The notes below the pieces were generated by a model. That model searched no databases. It saw nothing but the letters and a program-made list of their open reading frames with translations, and was not told where the DNA came from. Made by a program: the position numbers and the translations under genes. From positions 34,897,501 to 34,961,500 of the forward strand of contig BRKX01000002.1 of NCBI GenBank assembly GCA_026008535.1: a DNA stretch of 64,000 nucleotides. The letters are read 5' to 3'. Shown here piece by piece: positions 36,287 to 49,105 of the stretch; positions within the stretch are counted from its first letter, which is position 1; each line of letters starts with the position of its first letter. This DNA is from Perilla frutescens (taxonomy: Eukaryota > Streptophyta > Magnoliopsida > Lamiales > Lamiaceae).

Positions 36287-39200
36287 TGTAGAACCAAAAA
36301 TTCTGCAATTAATTTCGTTTGGATTCGGACTCCGACGATCTACAAAATAAAGATAAAAAATCGTGAGGCCGAAGGACCGTCAAGGGGTTGATGATCGAAC
36401 GGACTTCAACGCTCAAGTCAGAATCGAGACTATGAAAAATAGATAAATAAAGCAGTAAGTAAGGTAGATGAATTAAGCCCTCAAGTTTAATGATTGTGTA
36501 GTGTTTTTATAATCGATGATTATTCCTTTCTCTCATTATAAAAGGGACGTATATATAGATAAAGGTTTAACCAATTTTCCATTTTCAAGGGATCCTTTCT
36601 ATCCCTTTTAGGGTTTTGACTAGGTCTCGCCTATCTTCAACGGACATGTTTGACTTGGTCTTCTTTAAGAGTCTTGTTCGAACTTGGTCGAGACCTCCGA
36701 ACCTTGAGGCTTCTGGACCTCAGGACATCGACCTCGAGGCCTCTGGACCTTCCCATTTCGAGACGTCAACCTCGAGGCCTCTGGACCTCGAAGCCTCTGT
36801 ACCTCGAGACGTAGACCTCGATTAAGGCTTCGACCTCTTGATTTCGGCTCTTAAGCCTTTGACCTCTTTATGGGCCTTAGTTTTGGGCCTTAAGCGGAAA
36901 AAGACCTCTACAATTAGCTCCTCATTACTTGATTCTTGAATTTCAAGGATCGGGTAATAAATGTCGATGTTCGCCGGTCGTTACCCCGATTCAACCCTAG
37001 GCTTAGATATTGATTCTATAATAGCTTCGGAGACGTATTCGGAAGCAAAATTTTGAGAGACTTTACCGAGGTCGTGAAGGCTGACCTTGAAGAGCTCCAT
37101 ACCTGAAAGCAGGTACTGGGGGAGCTTTTGAGGTTGTGAGAGCAGACCTTATGGAGCTCCAGACCTGAGGGAAGGTCCTGGGGGAGCTTCTGAGGTCGTG
37201 AGAGCAGATCTGGTGGAGTTCCAGACCTGAAGGCAGGTCCCGGGGGAGCTTCTGAGGTCATGAGAGCAGACCTCGTGGAGCTCCAGACCTGAGGGCAGGT
37301 TCTGGGGGAGCTTCTGAGGTCGTGAGAACAAGCCTCTTATTTTGAACATAATACTTCAATAAGCGAGCTGAATAAGTCGAGGCTTTGGCAGCCTATGCAA
37401 AGGCTTTGAAGAAATCTGCAAACATTTACATTCACACTGGTAGAACCGAGTAGAATATACAATTATTAATGCAAAAGTATTGAACATCGAAACTTAAGAA
37501 TCATCTTTCCTAAAAGCTTATAATCATTCAGTTTGGCAGTTTATATAGTTGCTGGCTTTTGGAATCGAATGCCATAATATTTGCCACGTGAGTTTGATAT
37601 AGGTTGTCATGCTCTCAACTCTCTTTGATTTTCACCTGCCATTGTTAGTGAAATAGGAGCCAACAAAAATAATGGAGAGGGATACCTTACGTAGTTAGGA
37701 TTAGCCAATTAAGTCTCAACATTATTAATATTCACAAATTTTACCAAAATTATTTATCAAATCAGTTGGGCATAAAGTATGTCATAGTTTAATAATTTTC
37801 AGAGTAATAAATATATTTCAATCCTACTCCCCCCCTTTTTTAAGCACAAAGACAAGTAATATTATTTAATCTTCCACTCTTCCGAAAAATATGAAAATAA
37901 AGGAAAATATTAACCCCCAATCACACAGCGGGGCAACAATTCACAAATTTGTGATGCTAAAGCATAATCTAATCACTACAATTTTATATTATCAATCTAG
38001 AGATTAAGCCTCATCTTCGGGAGAATATGATTTTTTTTAATACATGAGAATAGGATTATTTACCTTTATAGCTAGCATCCTATTTTAGGATAGTTGTGTG
38101 GCAATAATTGTGTGTCAACTATTATAGCGAGGAGCAGTCTCCAGCTGAGGATACATCTAGTTGTAGTTCCTTTTTATATCTGTAATGTTTCTAATTGCAG
38201 CTTATGGCTTCTGGAATCAAAGGTTAATCATCTCAGCAATTAATACAATGCTGGATTCATCTTTGTCTTATGATAATTTTGAGTTGGTCCATGCAACACT
38301 GGTTACTCTAGCATCATCAAATTAGGTTTTTATAGGCTAAATACTACTCCGCATCTTGCTCAAGATCAGATTTGCCTTTTCCAATTGCATTCGCCAGCTT
38401 CAGCTATTAGCAATGAGCTGCTTAGCCTGTTAATTATCTCAACCTCGAGTTCAGGATGTAGGAGATTAACCCACAACCCCAACCAAAGATGCAACAACAA
38501 GAGCAGAGGATCACAAATGAGATTATTCTGAGAGCAAGCCATGCTATAACTAGTTGGATTTGTGCATATCCGTGCTCTGTAACACAATTCTTATTATAAC
38601 CTTTAAAAAATATTGTTGTTACAGTTGACAACAACACAGATCAACTAATGGAGAACAAAAATCCCGAGCAATGCTTCATCATAATTTCGAATTATGGAGT
38701 TGACCAATTTTTAAAATTTCATGAATTGACAATAATCATAATCAAATGGCGTGGTTTTTTTTATAATATAATCAGGAGAATACGGAGCAGCAATATTTAA
38801 GGAGAAAAACAAACAAACTTAACCCGTTGCAAGACAACAGTGAATTAATCACACAATAAGTGTAATAAGAACGCTCAAATTATGCCTAAATACTCACATT
38901 TTCAGGCACGCAAATGATATAGCATATGGCGAACAACAAAAAGTCAATGAGTAGAGCAAGAGTAAAGAAATATTCACAGCAGATACTGATAACACCCATT
39001 ACACCTTTACATTAACAAGCAGATTAGATGATTGGTGAAATCAATCCCTATGTGATTAAGATAGCTAGCAAGCATTTAGTTTAAGTTCTTACACATTAGT
39101 ACCCATCCAAGAAGGGATGAGATAAGAATAGATCCCCCATCTCTAAACATCCATTCAAAATGTTTTAGAGCAGCAAAACCTTCACAAAGGCAGTAGGGAT

Positions 39201-41027
39201 TTGCAGTTAATACATTCGTATGTTCTAAGTATAACTACAACCGTACACTGACTGCGGTCCTACAAATTGAAAAGAAAATGTACGAAAGAGCATGTAGCAA
39301 GCCACATAAAAAGACATAGCAGTAGCTCTTTTCATTCAATACTTGGAGGCAGAAGCATTAGCTTTTAGCTTTTTTTTATATATAATTGATAAAGCAATAC
39401 TTTGAACTCTGTATTTTACTAACAATTAAGATGAGGAGTGCATACGTTATACACATCATATCAGTAGGATGAAGAGCAGACATATTAATAGTAACGAGAT
39501 CAATGACAGAATAACAACTACAACTCCTCTTTTCTGATTGTCATCGGGGAATAAGATTCATTTTATTCATACTATCAACAATACAGTATAACACATCAGT
39601 CGGCTACCCTTCTCCGATCAATGTCGGGAAACTATTTTATATAGGTACATTTTAATCATGCAATTGACAAGCACCACCATTTCAGACTCACGACAACAAA
39701 AAGTATAAATGGCAAAAATAACATGTTTTCCTTTTTCGATAATCGTTGGGTAAGCTTTTTCAGTTCATTTTAAGCAGTCAATTTTAATGAGACAAGAATA
39801 AAGAATTAAAAAAAAATAAACCTGAATGGATAAGCGTTTGATTCAGTTGTTGGAAGAAAGTAGTTGTAATTTCATCCCAAGAGCGGTTTCGGCTGGGGTT
39901 TGCCGGAGCTTCGAGACCATCCACATTGGTGAAGACCACCAAAGTGGGGGATATGTTGAATCCTAGCCTCCACCATAGCCTAACCTCCGATTTCGCAATT
40001 TAGGCATGATTAAATTCTTGCAAAGGAGAGCGGATTCATAGTAGCTTTGAAACGAGTAAGGCTAGCATGATGTCAGGATGACGCCTGAACCATAGCCGCT
40101 ATAGTGAGTTAATTGTTGGAAATCATGAGAGGTTTCACGATTGCAGCGTCGCAGGTCGTTGGAGATATTATCGGGATCTACAAAACTCCATCACTGTGAA
40201 TATTGTTGTCGGTCATAACGAGAGCCACCATGAGCGGGGAGGATATTTGGGAGTGCTCCCGCTACCCTCAATCTTCGTTGTCACTCATGGGAGAAGAGAT
40301 GATTATACTTGTCCTTTCGGCTATCGATATGATCGTTATCTTGTAGTATCATCGGAGCTCCACGGTGGGCGCCGAATTGTAGAACCAAAAATTCTGTAAT
40401 TAATTTCGTTTGGATTCGGGCTCCGACGATCTACAAAACAAAGACAAAAAATCGTGAGGTCGAAGGACCGTCAAGGGGTTGACGATCGAACGGACTCCAA
40501 TGCTCAAGTCAGAATCGAGACTAGGAAAAATAGATAAATAAAGCAGTAAGTAAGGTAGAGGAATTAAGCCCTCAAGTTTAATGATTGTGTAGTGTTTTTA
40601 TAATCGATGATTATTCCATTCTCTCATTATAAAAGGGACGTATATATAGATAAAGGTTTAACCAATTTCCCCTTTTCAAGGGATCCTTTCTATCCCTTTT
40701 AGGGTTTTGACTGGGTCTCACTTATCTTCAACGGACATGTTTGACTTGGTCTTCTATAAGAATCTTGTTCGAACTTGGTTGAGGCCTCCGAACCTTGAGG
40801 CTTCTGGACCTCAGGACATCGACCTCGAGGCCTCTGGACCCTCCCATTTCGAGATGTCAACCTCGAGGCCTCCGGACCTTGAAGCCTCTGGACCTTTGGA
40901 CCTCGAAGCCTCTGTACCTCGAGACGTCGACCTCGATTAAGGCTTCGACCTCTTGATTTCGGCTCTTAAGCCTTTGACCTCTTTATGGGCCTTAGTTTTG
41001 GGCCTTAAGCGGAAAAATGCCTCTACA
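36287..41027 (-). mobile_element. Non-autonomous LTR retrotransposon (LARD-type) with intact TSD
   Basis: Two direct long terminal repeats, 36287-36912 and 40378-41027, begin TGTAGAACC and end CTCTACA on the plus strand. They are flanked by the 5-bp target duplication AGTAT at 36282-36286 and 41028-41032. The LTRs are very similar; the right one has about 24 extra bases in its GGACCTCGA-rich part. On the minus strand the right LTR is followed by CGGCGCCCACCGTGG, close to a TGGCGCC-type primer site, and the left LTR is preceded by the purine-rich GAGGAG, so transcription is inferred to run on the minus strand. The 3.5-kb interior has no recognisable gag or pol frame, so mobilisation would depend on another element. 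Confidence 0.9.
37075..37340. repeat. 60-bp tandem repeat inside the LTR element
   Basis: Four to five units share GAGCTCCAGACCTGA, then GGCAGGT, GGGGGAGCTTCTGAGGTC and GTGAGAGCAGA. The proline- and arginine-rich reading frames on the minus strand here are produced by the repeat. Confidence 0.9.
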
Positions 41028-41032
41028 AGTAT

Positions 41033-42936
41033 AATTATATCTGGCAACAAAATCATATGTGCTTAATATTACATGTGTATAATTCATGTATAACTTCCAT
41101 ATCAATTCATTAGAATATGACAGATGATTCACTAGAATCATGATTAGTTATATTGCTATCACATCGATTTTAGAGTTCAACAATGTAATTTTATTGAATT
41201 TTATCATTTGCTGCTGTTAGCCTATCATATGCTAACAGAAGTATTATGTAATGCTAAATGAATGTAATACACAATGCTAACAAAAGCAATAATGTTGTGA
41301 ATTGAAGCCAAATAATGCAACTAACAACCTTCAATCAAACAACCATAATTTTGTCCATAATTAATATTTTATTAAAATTACTTTTTGTTGAAAAATAGGC
41401 ATGACTAGCTTTCCAACCATATAAAATTTGTCATTTAATAATCAGTTTTGTGTTAAAAATTAGGTATTATGAATGAAGTGATATTGCTTTATTAGCATAT
41501 GATTATGTGTTCGTCAGCATATAAATTTGTCTTCGTTAGCCCGCATCATGGAAATCCGCTATTTTTCTTTATTTTTTAATTTTGACCAAGACGCGAAATT
41601 ACTAAAATGCCACCGCATTTTTCGAAGTTCCAAGAACCACAATTATATAAAAAAAATCTAAATAAATGATATGATGGCGAGAATTTGAAAATTTTTATTG
41701 AATAGTGAAAATAAAAATGAAAATAGAAAATTTGGAGCAACTCTTGGAGCAAGTTTCGCAAGAAACGTGATCCAAAAAAAATGAAGAAGAGAAAATCTGA
41801 AGTTAGAGGCAAGATTAAAGAAATAAAAATTGAGAAAAATCTGAGTTGGAAACAAGACTTGATCCAGAATGGCTAAATACTATCATTTACATTCAAGCCT
41901 ATTGAGTCATTCCATCATTTGCACATTCTAAAATTTTCTTCGACAGATAAACTATTTTGTAGGAAATATGTTGCTGACATTTTTTCTTTATAATTATACT
42001 CTTGCAATTTTACCTTAATATATGTATAGATTTTATTATTTTTTCAAGTCCAACCATGAATATCATTAATCAAATAAATTGAAAATTATCATAAAAACAA
42101 AATGAATTTGCAACTAAATTACAAGTTTACAACTACAAGTAAAATATTTCATAAGATATAATTACACATTAACTCATACAACATACATACCAATTTATAA
42201 ATAAAAGAAAACCACAAAAAAATTAGAATTAAATAAAAATCAAAATATATTATAGAAATATAAATAAAAATCGCAATATACTCTAATATATTGTGATATT
42301 TCACCAACTCAGGAAAAAATACATTATCCCTCATATCCGCATCACAATATCAAAATTTATGATATATCCACAATATATCACAATATTTTCATCCTTATTA
42401 AAACACACACACACACACACACACATTAGGGGTTCAAATTGTGAAAAATGTGATATTTTAAGAATCCATTTCAGATCTTTGCCCTGGTACGTGGTAACAA
42501 TGCAACGAGCAGGTGTTTGTTGAATTATATTTTTAATAAGCTGCAATCTTTTAAAAGAATGAAAAAATAATTTAATAATACATAGTGATTAATTTGAAAT
42601 AAAAATACAAAATAAATGAGTTGGAAAATACGGCCACGACCACAAGGCCCATAACTCGAGCATCCGGTGTCAAATCTTGATTGAGCTACTTGCGGTCTAG
42701 TTGAGGCTTTCAACTTTTGACTCAATTCGGTTCATTTATTTAGGTTCAAGAAGGTAACTCGTAGAAAAGGTTTCCAAAATATTTGCAAGCTGCAACCTCA
42801 AATTTTCACAGTGAATATGGCTAGATGAAATAATCTGTCAAAGCAAGTATAACGAAGAGATGCAACAATCTAAAAGCTTTCTCTATCTTTAGCTCCCATG
42901 CCCCGTGCCCCAAAGCATTGAAAAATAAGTGCACCC
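41033..42936. other. Intergenic region downstream of the MORF gene
   Basis: Left part (to about 41,545) carries the GTTAGCATATGA-like motif shared with 35.9-36.3 kb. The remainder is AT-rich with an (AC)n microsatellite at 42403-42424. No gene seen. Confidence 0.5.
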
Positions 42937-45042
42937 TCATGCACTGGAACTGCCTCCACCAACACCACGGTTCACATTCTGACCAACTGTGGCTCCCGAT
43001 TTCCCGGCAGGCGATGACTGATTGGAAGCCGAAGTCTCTCCTTGCATCGGCTCTCTCCTCTGTACCTGCATTGTTTCACGACGCCTGTCATATCGTGGGC
43101 GAGGCCTACTTCTCGTGTTTTGTCTCTCGGTAAACCTATACTGTGGCCTGTGAATGACTTTGCCATCGACAAAAAGATCACCTAAAATTCATTTTACAAA
43201 TATGTGTTAAGAGAAGTAGTAACCAAAATTAGAAAGGGATGTTGAGAAGTAGTCATTTTTAAATTCACTCACCTCCGTAGTCCTTGTTGGGAACATCAAG
43301 ATATGAATCGGGCAATACCCATAGAACACCAGGTAGGCCTGTATAAGGCAATATTGCAAGATGAATGAGGTCTGACTAAAAACTACAAGATGGCGAATGT
43401 ATGCAGAATTTTAACTAATCTTCCCATGTGACACATTCGACTCGTTACTCAAGTATCCAAATACAATTCAGACATAACGGTGGACTAGAATAGACAAAAG
43501 ATATCACAGCGAGCAATGAGAGAGCCAAAAGAAATGTGGCCAGTGGCAACTATACCTCCACTCAGCTGCATCTCAAAACAAATGAACCAAACCAAACTGA
43601 TCTAAAGCAAATAAAATCTGAATGCTGAAGAGAGAAGACTTAACTCAGATTTCAAAGAAACCATTTGAAATATTGGAAACTTGAGAATGATCCCAAAAAA
43701 TCATTTTAGAAACACATCATGAACAGTGGTCAAATTCTATAAGCCATACATTTGCACGATAATTTCAAAATTAAGCATGAATGGTTTAAGATTAGGTGAG
43801 ACAAATTCCCAAAGATGAAAAAGTCAGGGTTCACAGATGTCTAATACCTTTGACTTGGTACGATTGCTCTTCAGAGATCAAAGCTCCAAACCCAGTATAC
43901 GTTGTCGTACACACAGAATATATCTTTTCCTTTGCTTCTTCTTCACTGCATATCAGAACAACCAGTAAACAAGCATAATAAACCTACTCAAAAATACAAT
44001 TGTACTATTTCCCACCAACTTAGTATCACGAAGAAAGATTTCAGACCTTTAACAAATTTGGATAACTGGCTTAAATCCTACTTAAATCAAGTCTCTTTGA
44101 CTCTTTCTCCCAACTCCGAGTCTGTTTATAATTACAACAAAAAACATACCTCCCATCCCATCCATAAATTAATATACTTCTACTTAAACTAGTTGCTCAC
44201 ATTGACCTCTGTCAACGTCTCCTAGCCATGCCATCCAGGGGGTTGAGATTTGCAAGAAACATGCTACTGTAACTTCTAAGTATTGCAAATCAATCAATAT
44301 AACAAGCTGCAACCAGATGCAACGTATAGAAAACAATACGAGTTTAAGGTTCTTCTACCTACTTAAAACTCACAAATTTTTTCAGCCTACCACAGTTCCG
44401 TGAATATTAAGAATTTTTGCCCCAACTTCCACCACAAGGAATATGTAACAGAGGGTTTCTGGAAGCCACGGGGTCAATCGACAAAAACATCACGTTCGCA
44501 TCAAACAATCAAACAGCATTAAATAGGAACATTCTTGATATAATCAAGCATGCACATTTAACAAATTACGCCACAAAAATCTCGAATTTCTTAACCAAAC
44601 ACGAGGATAATGCAATCACCATCGCAACCATACCCTAAAATCAAAGAAACTATTCAATTTTGTGGCAAATATTGGGGAAGATTCAATTAATTTACCTTCC
44701 AACAACGGAAGTTAGGGTTTTGACATAAGAATTAACCATCTCTTCTTCAGTGGGCTTAGGATCGGAATTGAACTCCATCACAATAAGCCAGTGCTCATAA
44801 TCACAGCCGTCGAGGAGAATCGTCTCCTTCGGTGGCCGGTTGCTCCAGTTGGGCGACGGGTCGTTCAACGGAGAATAACCCGAACGCGATGAGGCGAACC
44901 GGGTTTGAGACGCGAACCGGTCCACCGCAGGTTGCTGCTGGTGGTGGTTGAGGTAGTGGAGGAGGGCGGGGAGGGAAATGCGAGAGCGGCGGCATAATAG
45001 GGATGCTAACGTGCGCTGTGTGGCGAAAAGCGATGCCGCCAT
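42937..45042 (-). CDS. MORF3: Multiple organellar RNA editing factor, MORF3-like
   Basis: MORF proteins bind PPR editing factors and are needed for C-to-U RNA editing; MORF3 acts in mitochondria. Four exons: 45042-44696, 43945-43848, 43338-43273 and 43181-42937, all GT-AG with consistent phase, giving 251 residues. Residues 1 to about 55 are Arg/Ser/Leu-rich with almost no acidic residues, as in an organelle transit peptide. The conserved MORF box starts PPKETILLDGCDYEHWLIVM at about 70-90, followed by PTEEEM and SYVKTL, then IYSVCTTTYTGFGALISEE, LPGVLWVLPDSYLDVPNKDY and VIHRPQYRF. The tail is Arg-rich, then Gly/Ser-rich, ending GGGSSSA. The box wording and the TGFGALISEE segment fit MORF3 better than MORF1 or MORF8, judged from memory. 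Start chosen at the first ATG. Confidence 0.95.
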
Positions 45043-45853
45043 GGCTGATATGTTGGAAGCGCTCGAGCTGTTTGTATGTCGAGTGGAGAAGTGAACATAA
45101 TTTGAAGTGAAATAACTAAATTAGCCTTGTAAACTATAGAAAGTAAATTTTGGCTTTTGGGTCCTTTCTCTGATTTTTTTTTCTTCCTCAAATTTCTAAT
45201 GTGTTATTCTAAAAAATAAATAAATAAACTGTGTTTATACTTTTGTGATTATACTCTCTGAGGATGATTATTAACTTTTTAATTTTTTTAAGTGTTTCAA
45301 TCTCATATTCTAAACATTATTTTTTACATATGGGGATACATTTTTTTTAAAATAATTTTTTATCATATTTTCCGAAAATTTGGTAAGCTTTTCTTTAGGA
45401 AAATATAAATAATTCATAGTAACTTCACCCACATTTCTATTATTCATCTTGTATCATTGCATCTGCGATGCATAAATAGGATGACTAGTAACAAAAATCG
45501 CATAATTTTAACCACAAACAAATTCAACGCATTAGATCCTCAACTCTTCATTAATCGTAGTTGGCAAAACATGATTCTGTTTTAGAATATAATTAAAAAT
45601 AATTGTGTAGGTGCATTTCCTTCAAATACCTCCTCTTTCAACTTTCTATGTTACAACAGAGTAAATGATTATTGAAGACTCATAATTTATCGACATGCAA
45701 ATTTAACAAGGTACAACAATGCAAAGCTAACAAATTAAAACCAAGGACAAAAGGAGCTACAATGCATGCATTTCATATGTATATATTTATTCATTCAATT
45801 CTGCTCGACTCACAAGTCTAGATAAGCTACTAGCTAAACGTGATTCATGCCTG
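45043..45853. other. Intergenic, MORF promoter side
   Basis: No gene seen. The first 150 bp hold the probable leader of the MORF gene; the rest is AT-rich. Confidence 0.5.
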
Positions 45854-46087
45854 TTACTCCCTTTTGCCATCCATAACTACAACCCCTCCGTATTTCTTGG
45901 CTGTCCGGTTGGAGTTAATGGTCGTCGGAGGGGGCTCGTTACACCATTTTTTATATGGATTTGGACCCGAAACTTGGCACGTTGGAGGCCGGTGTTCCGG
46001 CCTACGGCTACCACCGTTGTATAACTGGTCCACTGCAAAGAAACCTTCTTGGCCAATCTTGAAAAGGTTTTCAAGTTGGTGAGCCAT
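45854..46087 (-). CDS. Small intronless protein of unknown function, 77 residues
   Basis: One uninterrupted frame from ATG to stop encodes MAHQLENLFKIGQEGFFAVD at the N terminus. A basic, Pro-rich middle follows (RRPEHRPPTCQVSG, KKWCNEPPP), with a short C-terminal KYGGVVVMDGKRE. There is no signal peptide or membrane segment. A TATAAATA box lies on the same strand at 46198-46191, about 100 bp upstream of the start, which supports a real gene. Overlapping frames on both strands are shadows. I do not recognise the family; the two Cys residues are too few for a knottin-like peptide. Confidence 0.55.
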   Translation of the reverse strand: MAHQLENLFKIGQEGFFAVDQLYNGGSRRPEHRPPTCQVSGPNPYKKWCNEPPPTTINSNRTAKKYGGVVVMDGKRE

Positions 46088-46190
46088 GATGAGATATTGG
46101 CTAGAGTGAGACTCTCAGATTTTAATTAAGACAATGTAATTAGATGTTGAAAATCAACGTTGCTCTTCCCAAATTGTATACACGTATATC

Positions 46191-46198
46191 TATTTATA
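46191..46198 (-). promoter_or_regulatory. TATA box of the small 46-kb gene
   Basis: The minus strand reads TATAAATA here, 104 bp upstream of the ATG at 46087, a usual plant spacing once a short leader is allowed for. Confidence 0.55.
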
Positions 46199-46199
46199 A

Positions 46200-47286
46200 T
46201 TAAGACGCGGAGAAAGCTGTGGAACGAGGCATTATAATATTAAATGTTTTTTAATTAGTGGAAAGATAAGTACACGTGAAATTTTTAGTCCATTTAACAA
46301 GTATTCCTTCCTTTATATAGGATAAAGATAAATGCACGTAAATTCATGTAATTTTAGACTTGATCTTTCACGTCGTGGACACAATCGCACCACTCTAACA
46401 ATTGAGGATGTGACACATAAAATGAACTATATTTGTTTTTTCGAAAGAACGACTCTAGTCTACTAAAATAAATTGCCACCTGTCACAATTACAAATTATA
46501 TCTTGATACTCTCGTTCTAATTATTTATTTCATTATTGCAACTGTAACTGATGACTTTATTGCCTGTAAATATATTCTTGACTTTGAAGGAGCACAGAAC
46601 ACGTTTAGTATGTAGCACAAGTTGCACAACTTCTATGTTCTATTTTCTACTGTTGATTAATTTTTTAGTTATTTTTATTTTAATTTTTTGTATTTTAATT
46701 TAATTTTACATTTATTTTTTAAAGTTCTCCCCACCCAATTATAATTTATTATAATCTTTTACTATTTAATTTTTCAAATAATCAATTAATAATTATAAAC
46801 TATACATTAAATAGTAAAAAAAATTATAACATGTACATCTTAATTGGATATATATGCCCTAAATAACAAGTGTAAATTACTAAATCACAATAAATTAAAA
46901 TCGAAGAAAAAAAATTAAAAAGACAGTTTACAATAGAGAATGCAATACCAAATATATGCAATAGATTAGATGATTTCAACTGCACAAATTAGAGATCAAT
47001 GCAAATGGTGTAATTACGTTAATTGATTAGTTTAATATAAAAACTATATATTTTGAAATGGAGGAGAATCGAAACTTTCTTTTACAGATATTAGGATTCC
47101 AACATTGGCAGGTGGAACTAGATATTGGAATATATGCAAAGGCAGTTCAAGGAATTTAGAAGATAAAAATATCTTACCCAAATAAATTAATCAACATATA
47201 TGTTGGAGGAATAAATTGGGTAGGCTACACGGTGAAAAAGTAAAACTTTACCATATTCTATTAAAAAAAACTCGAGATGGCAAAGA
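46200..47286. other. AT-rich intergenic DNA, no gene seen
   Basis: No coding signal or bounded repeat found. Confidence 0.5.
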
Positions 47287-47518
47287 CTTGTGTACACCTA
47301 TTGTATATAAGTCTTATATCAAATGGATTTTTTTTACTATTAGAAGTAATATTTTTCCGTAATGGAAGTGATACTTTTTTTAATTAAAAAAAATATAATA
47401 ATAATTACAAAAATAACAATGTTTTTCAACAAAATAAACGTAATATTTTTCAATATTAGAAGTAATATTTTTTTTTTCTCATCTGATATAAGACTTATAT
47501 ACAATTGGTGTACACAAG
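47287..47518. mobile_element. MITE with about 40-bp inverted ends
   Basis: The left end reads CTTGTGTACACCTATTGTAT, then ATAAGTCTTATATC. The right end is its near-perfect reverse complement, ending ATACAATTGGTGTACACAAG at 47518. The 232-bp element has a poly-AT centre including ATTAGAAGTAATATTTTT twice. No target duplication was settled. Confidence 0.8.
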
Positions 47519-49105
47519 ATCACCTCATTGGAAATGTTATTACAAAATTAATAAATAAACTAATTAACTGGATTCTATACCACATTCAATTATGTTTGTA
47601 ACGTGAAAAATAATTCACATATATAAATATGTAATGGTATTGTCGAAGCAAGATGGAGTTGTAGATACAAATTTTGTAGCCCGCCATGCGCCATGAAATT
47701 GTGGATTGTGTTTATTGCACTTGCACATGAATGGCTTATACTGTATAGTTTACGCCCAAATAAGAATGATTGTCTTTATCTCATTAAAAAAACTTCATTT
47801 TTATTTAGTTTTATTTGATAATTCTTGATTATGGTACGTACGCGTTTATCATAATTGGGGATTACAGTAATTTGTTTTAGTTTTTAATTTTCAATTTTTA
47901 AATGATAATTGAATATTTCATAACTAAGATTTATTTTATTTTTTAGTTTTAATTTTTTGTTTATAAATGTAATTTAGGTCAGTTACTTTATATATAATTA
48001 AAATTTATTTTTTATAGTAAGTATTATTGAAACAATATATTTGAGAGTGATATCACTGACAGATCCAAACAAAAATCTTAGGGGGCGTCATTTTATTGTG
48101 CATAAAAAAAAATCTATGTAAATAAATAAATATTAAGAACATATTATTACATAAAAATCATAAATTTAAATGAGATAAATTTATAAATATTTTCTACATT
48201 AAAAATGATCTAAAAATTAATAATTCATATAAGGTTCTTTTCGAATCTCTTATTTAAGTACTCTCTTCATATATACTTGATATCGAATAGAAACATTAAA
48301 CTCCTTAATCGGTTTTCGTAACCTCGAATCACTAACAATATCAATTAGATTTAGTTCTACTTGTATTCGAAGTTTTTTTTTCTACCAATTCATCAGCAAT
48401 AGGTACACGGGAGATGAGGAAGATACACCTCTACTAATTTTCTAAAAAAAAATTCTCCATATTCTATATACAAATGAATAAAAATAATGACATTGGATCA
48501 CAATTTTAATAAAATAATATTAATATTATTAAATAAAAAAATATTACAATTATAAGAAATTGAAAATAAAAATGAACATTTTTTTTTACTTATGAGCCCA
48601 AACTTACCAAAATTCAATCAATTATATTATTAATCTTTAATCACAAACACAACATATTTATATTTAAAAAATTATTTATATAATTTATATGTAAAAAAAT
48701 AAAAATAAAAAGGGGGGTATATATTTTTTAAAGTCTGACACTCATTTGCATTTCACGGGCGTACGTCTTTTAAATCCAACATAGTCTAACCTAAAGAGCA
48801 TCTATATACTATATGTGTAAATTAAAAATAAATAAATAAAAATCTAACACTAGTTCATTTTTGAAAACACATATGACTATAACTGACATAAAACTTTAAT
48901 TGCACAACCAACTACGAGCGCATGCACAATATGCATGCTAGCTGGTTAACAAGATATATATATGTATATATATATATATATATATATAATATGTTTGCTT
49001 CACCTCTACAATTACAAGACATTAATGGACGCCTAGCCTAAGACAACAAAATTCTCGTACCATGCATCTATACATATACACAATGAGTGGCACGTGGAAA
49101 TTAAA
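47519..49105. other. AT-rich intergenic DNA with a TA microsatellite
   Basis: No gene seen. A TA-rich run occupies about 48953-48989. Downstream of the 49.1-kb gene, GGCACGTGG at about 49088-49096 contains a CACGTG core. Confidence 0.5.

Noticed and set aside
36616..36825. Reading frame repeated at 40,707 (LEASGPQDIDLEASGP-type)
   Set aside because: It lies within both LTRs and is coded by short GGACCTCGA-type repeats, not a conserved protein.
37016..37349. Pro/Ser-rich reading frames on the minus strand
   Set aside because: Products of the 60-bp tandem repeat inside the LTR element.
39840..40377. Captured host-gene fragment inside the LTR element
   Set aside because: A donor-like GT and moderately GC-rich sequence occur, but no reading frame or protein similarity could be supported; probably just the untranslated leader of the element.
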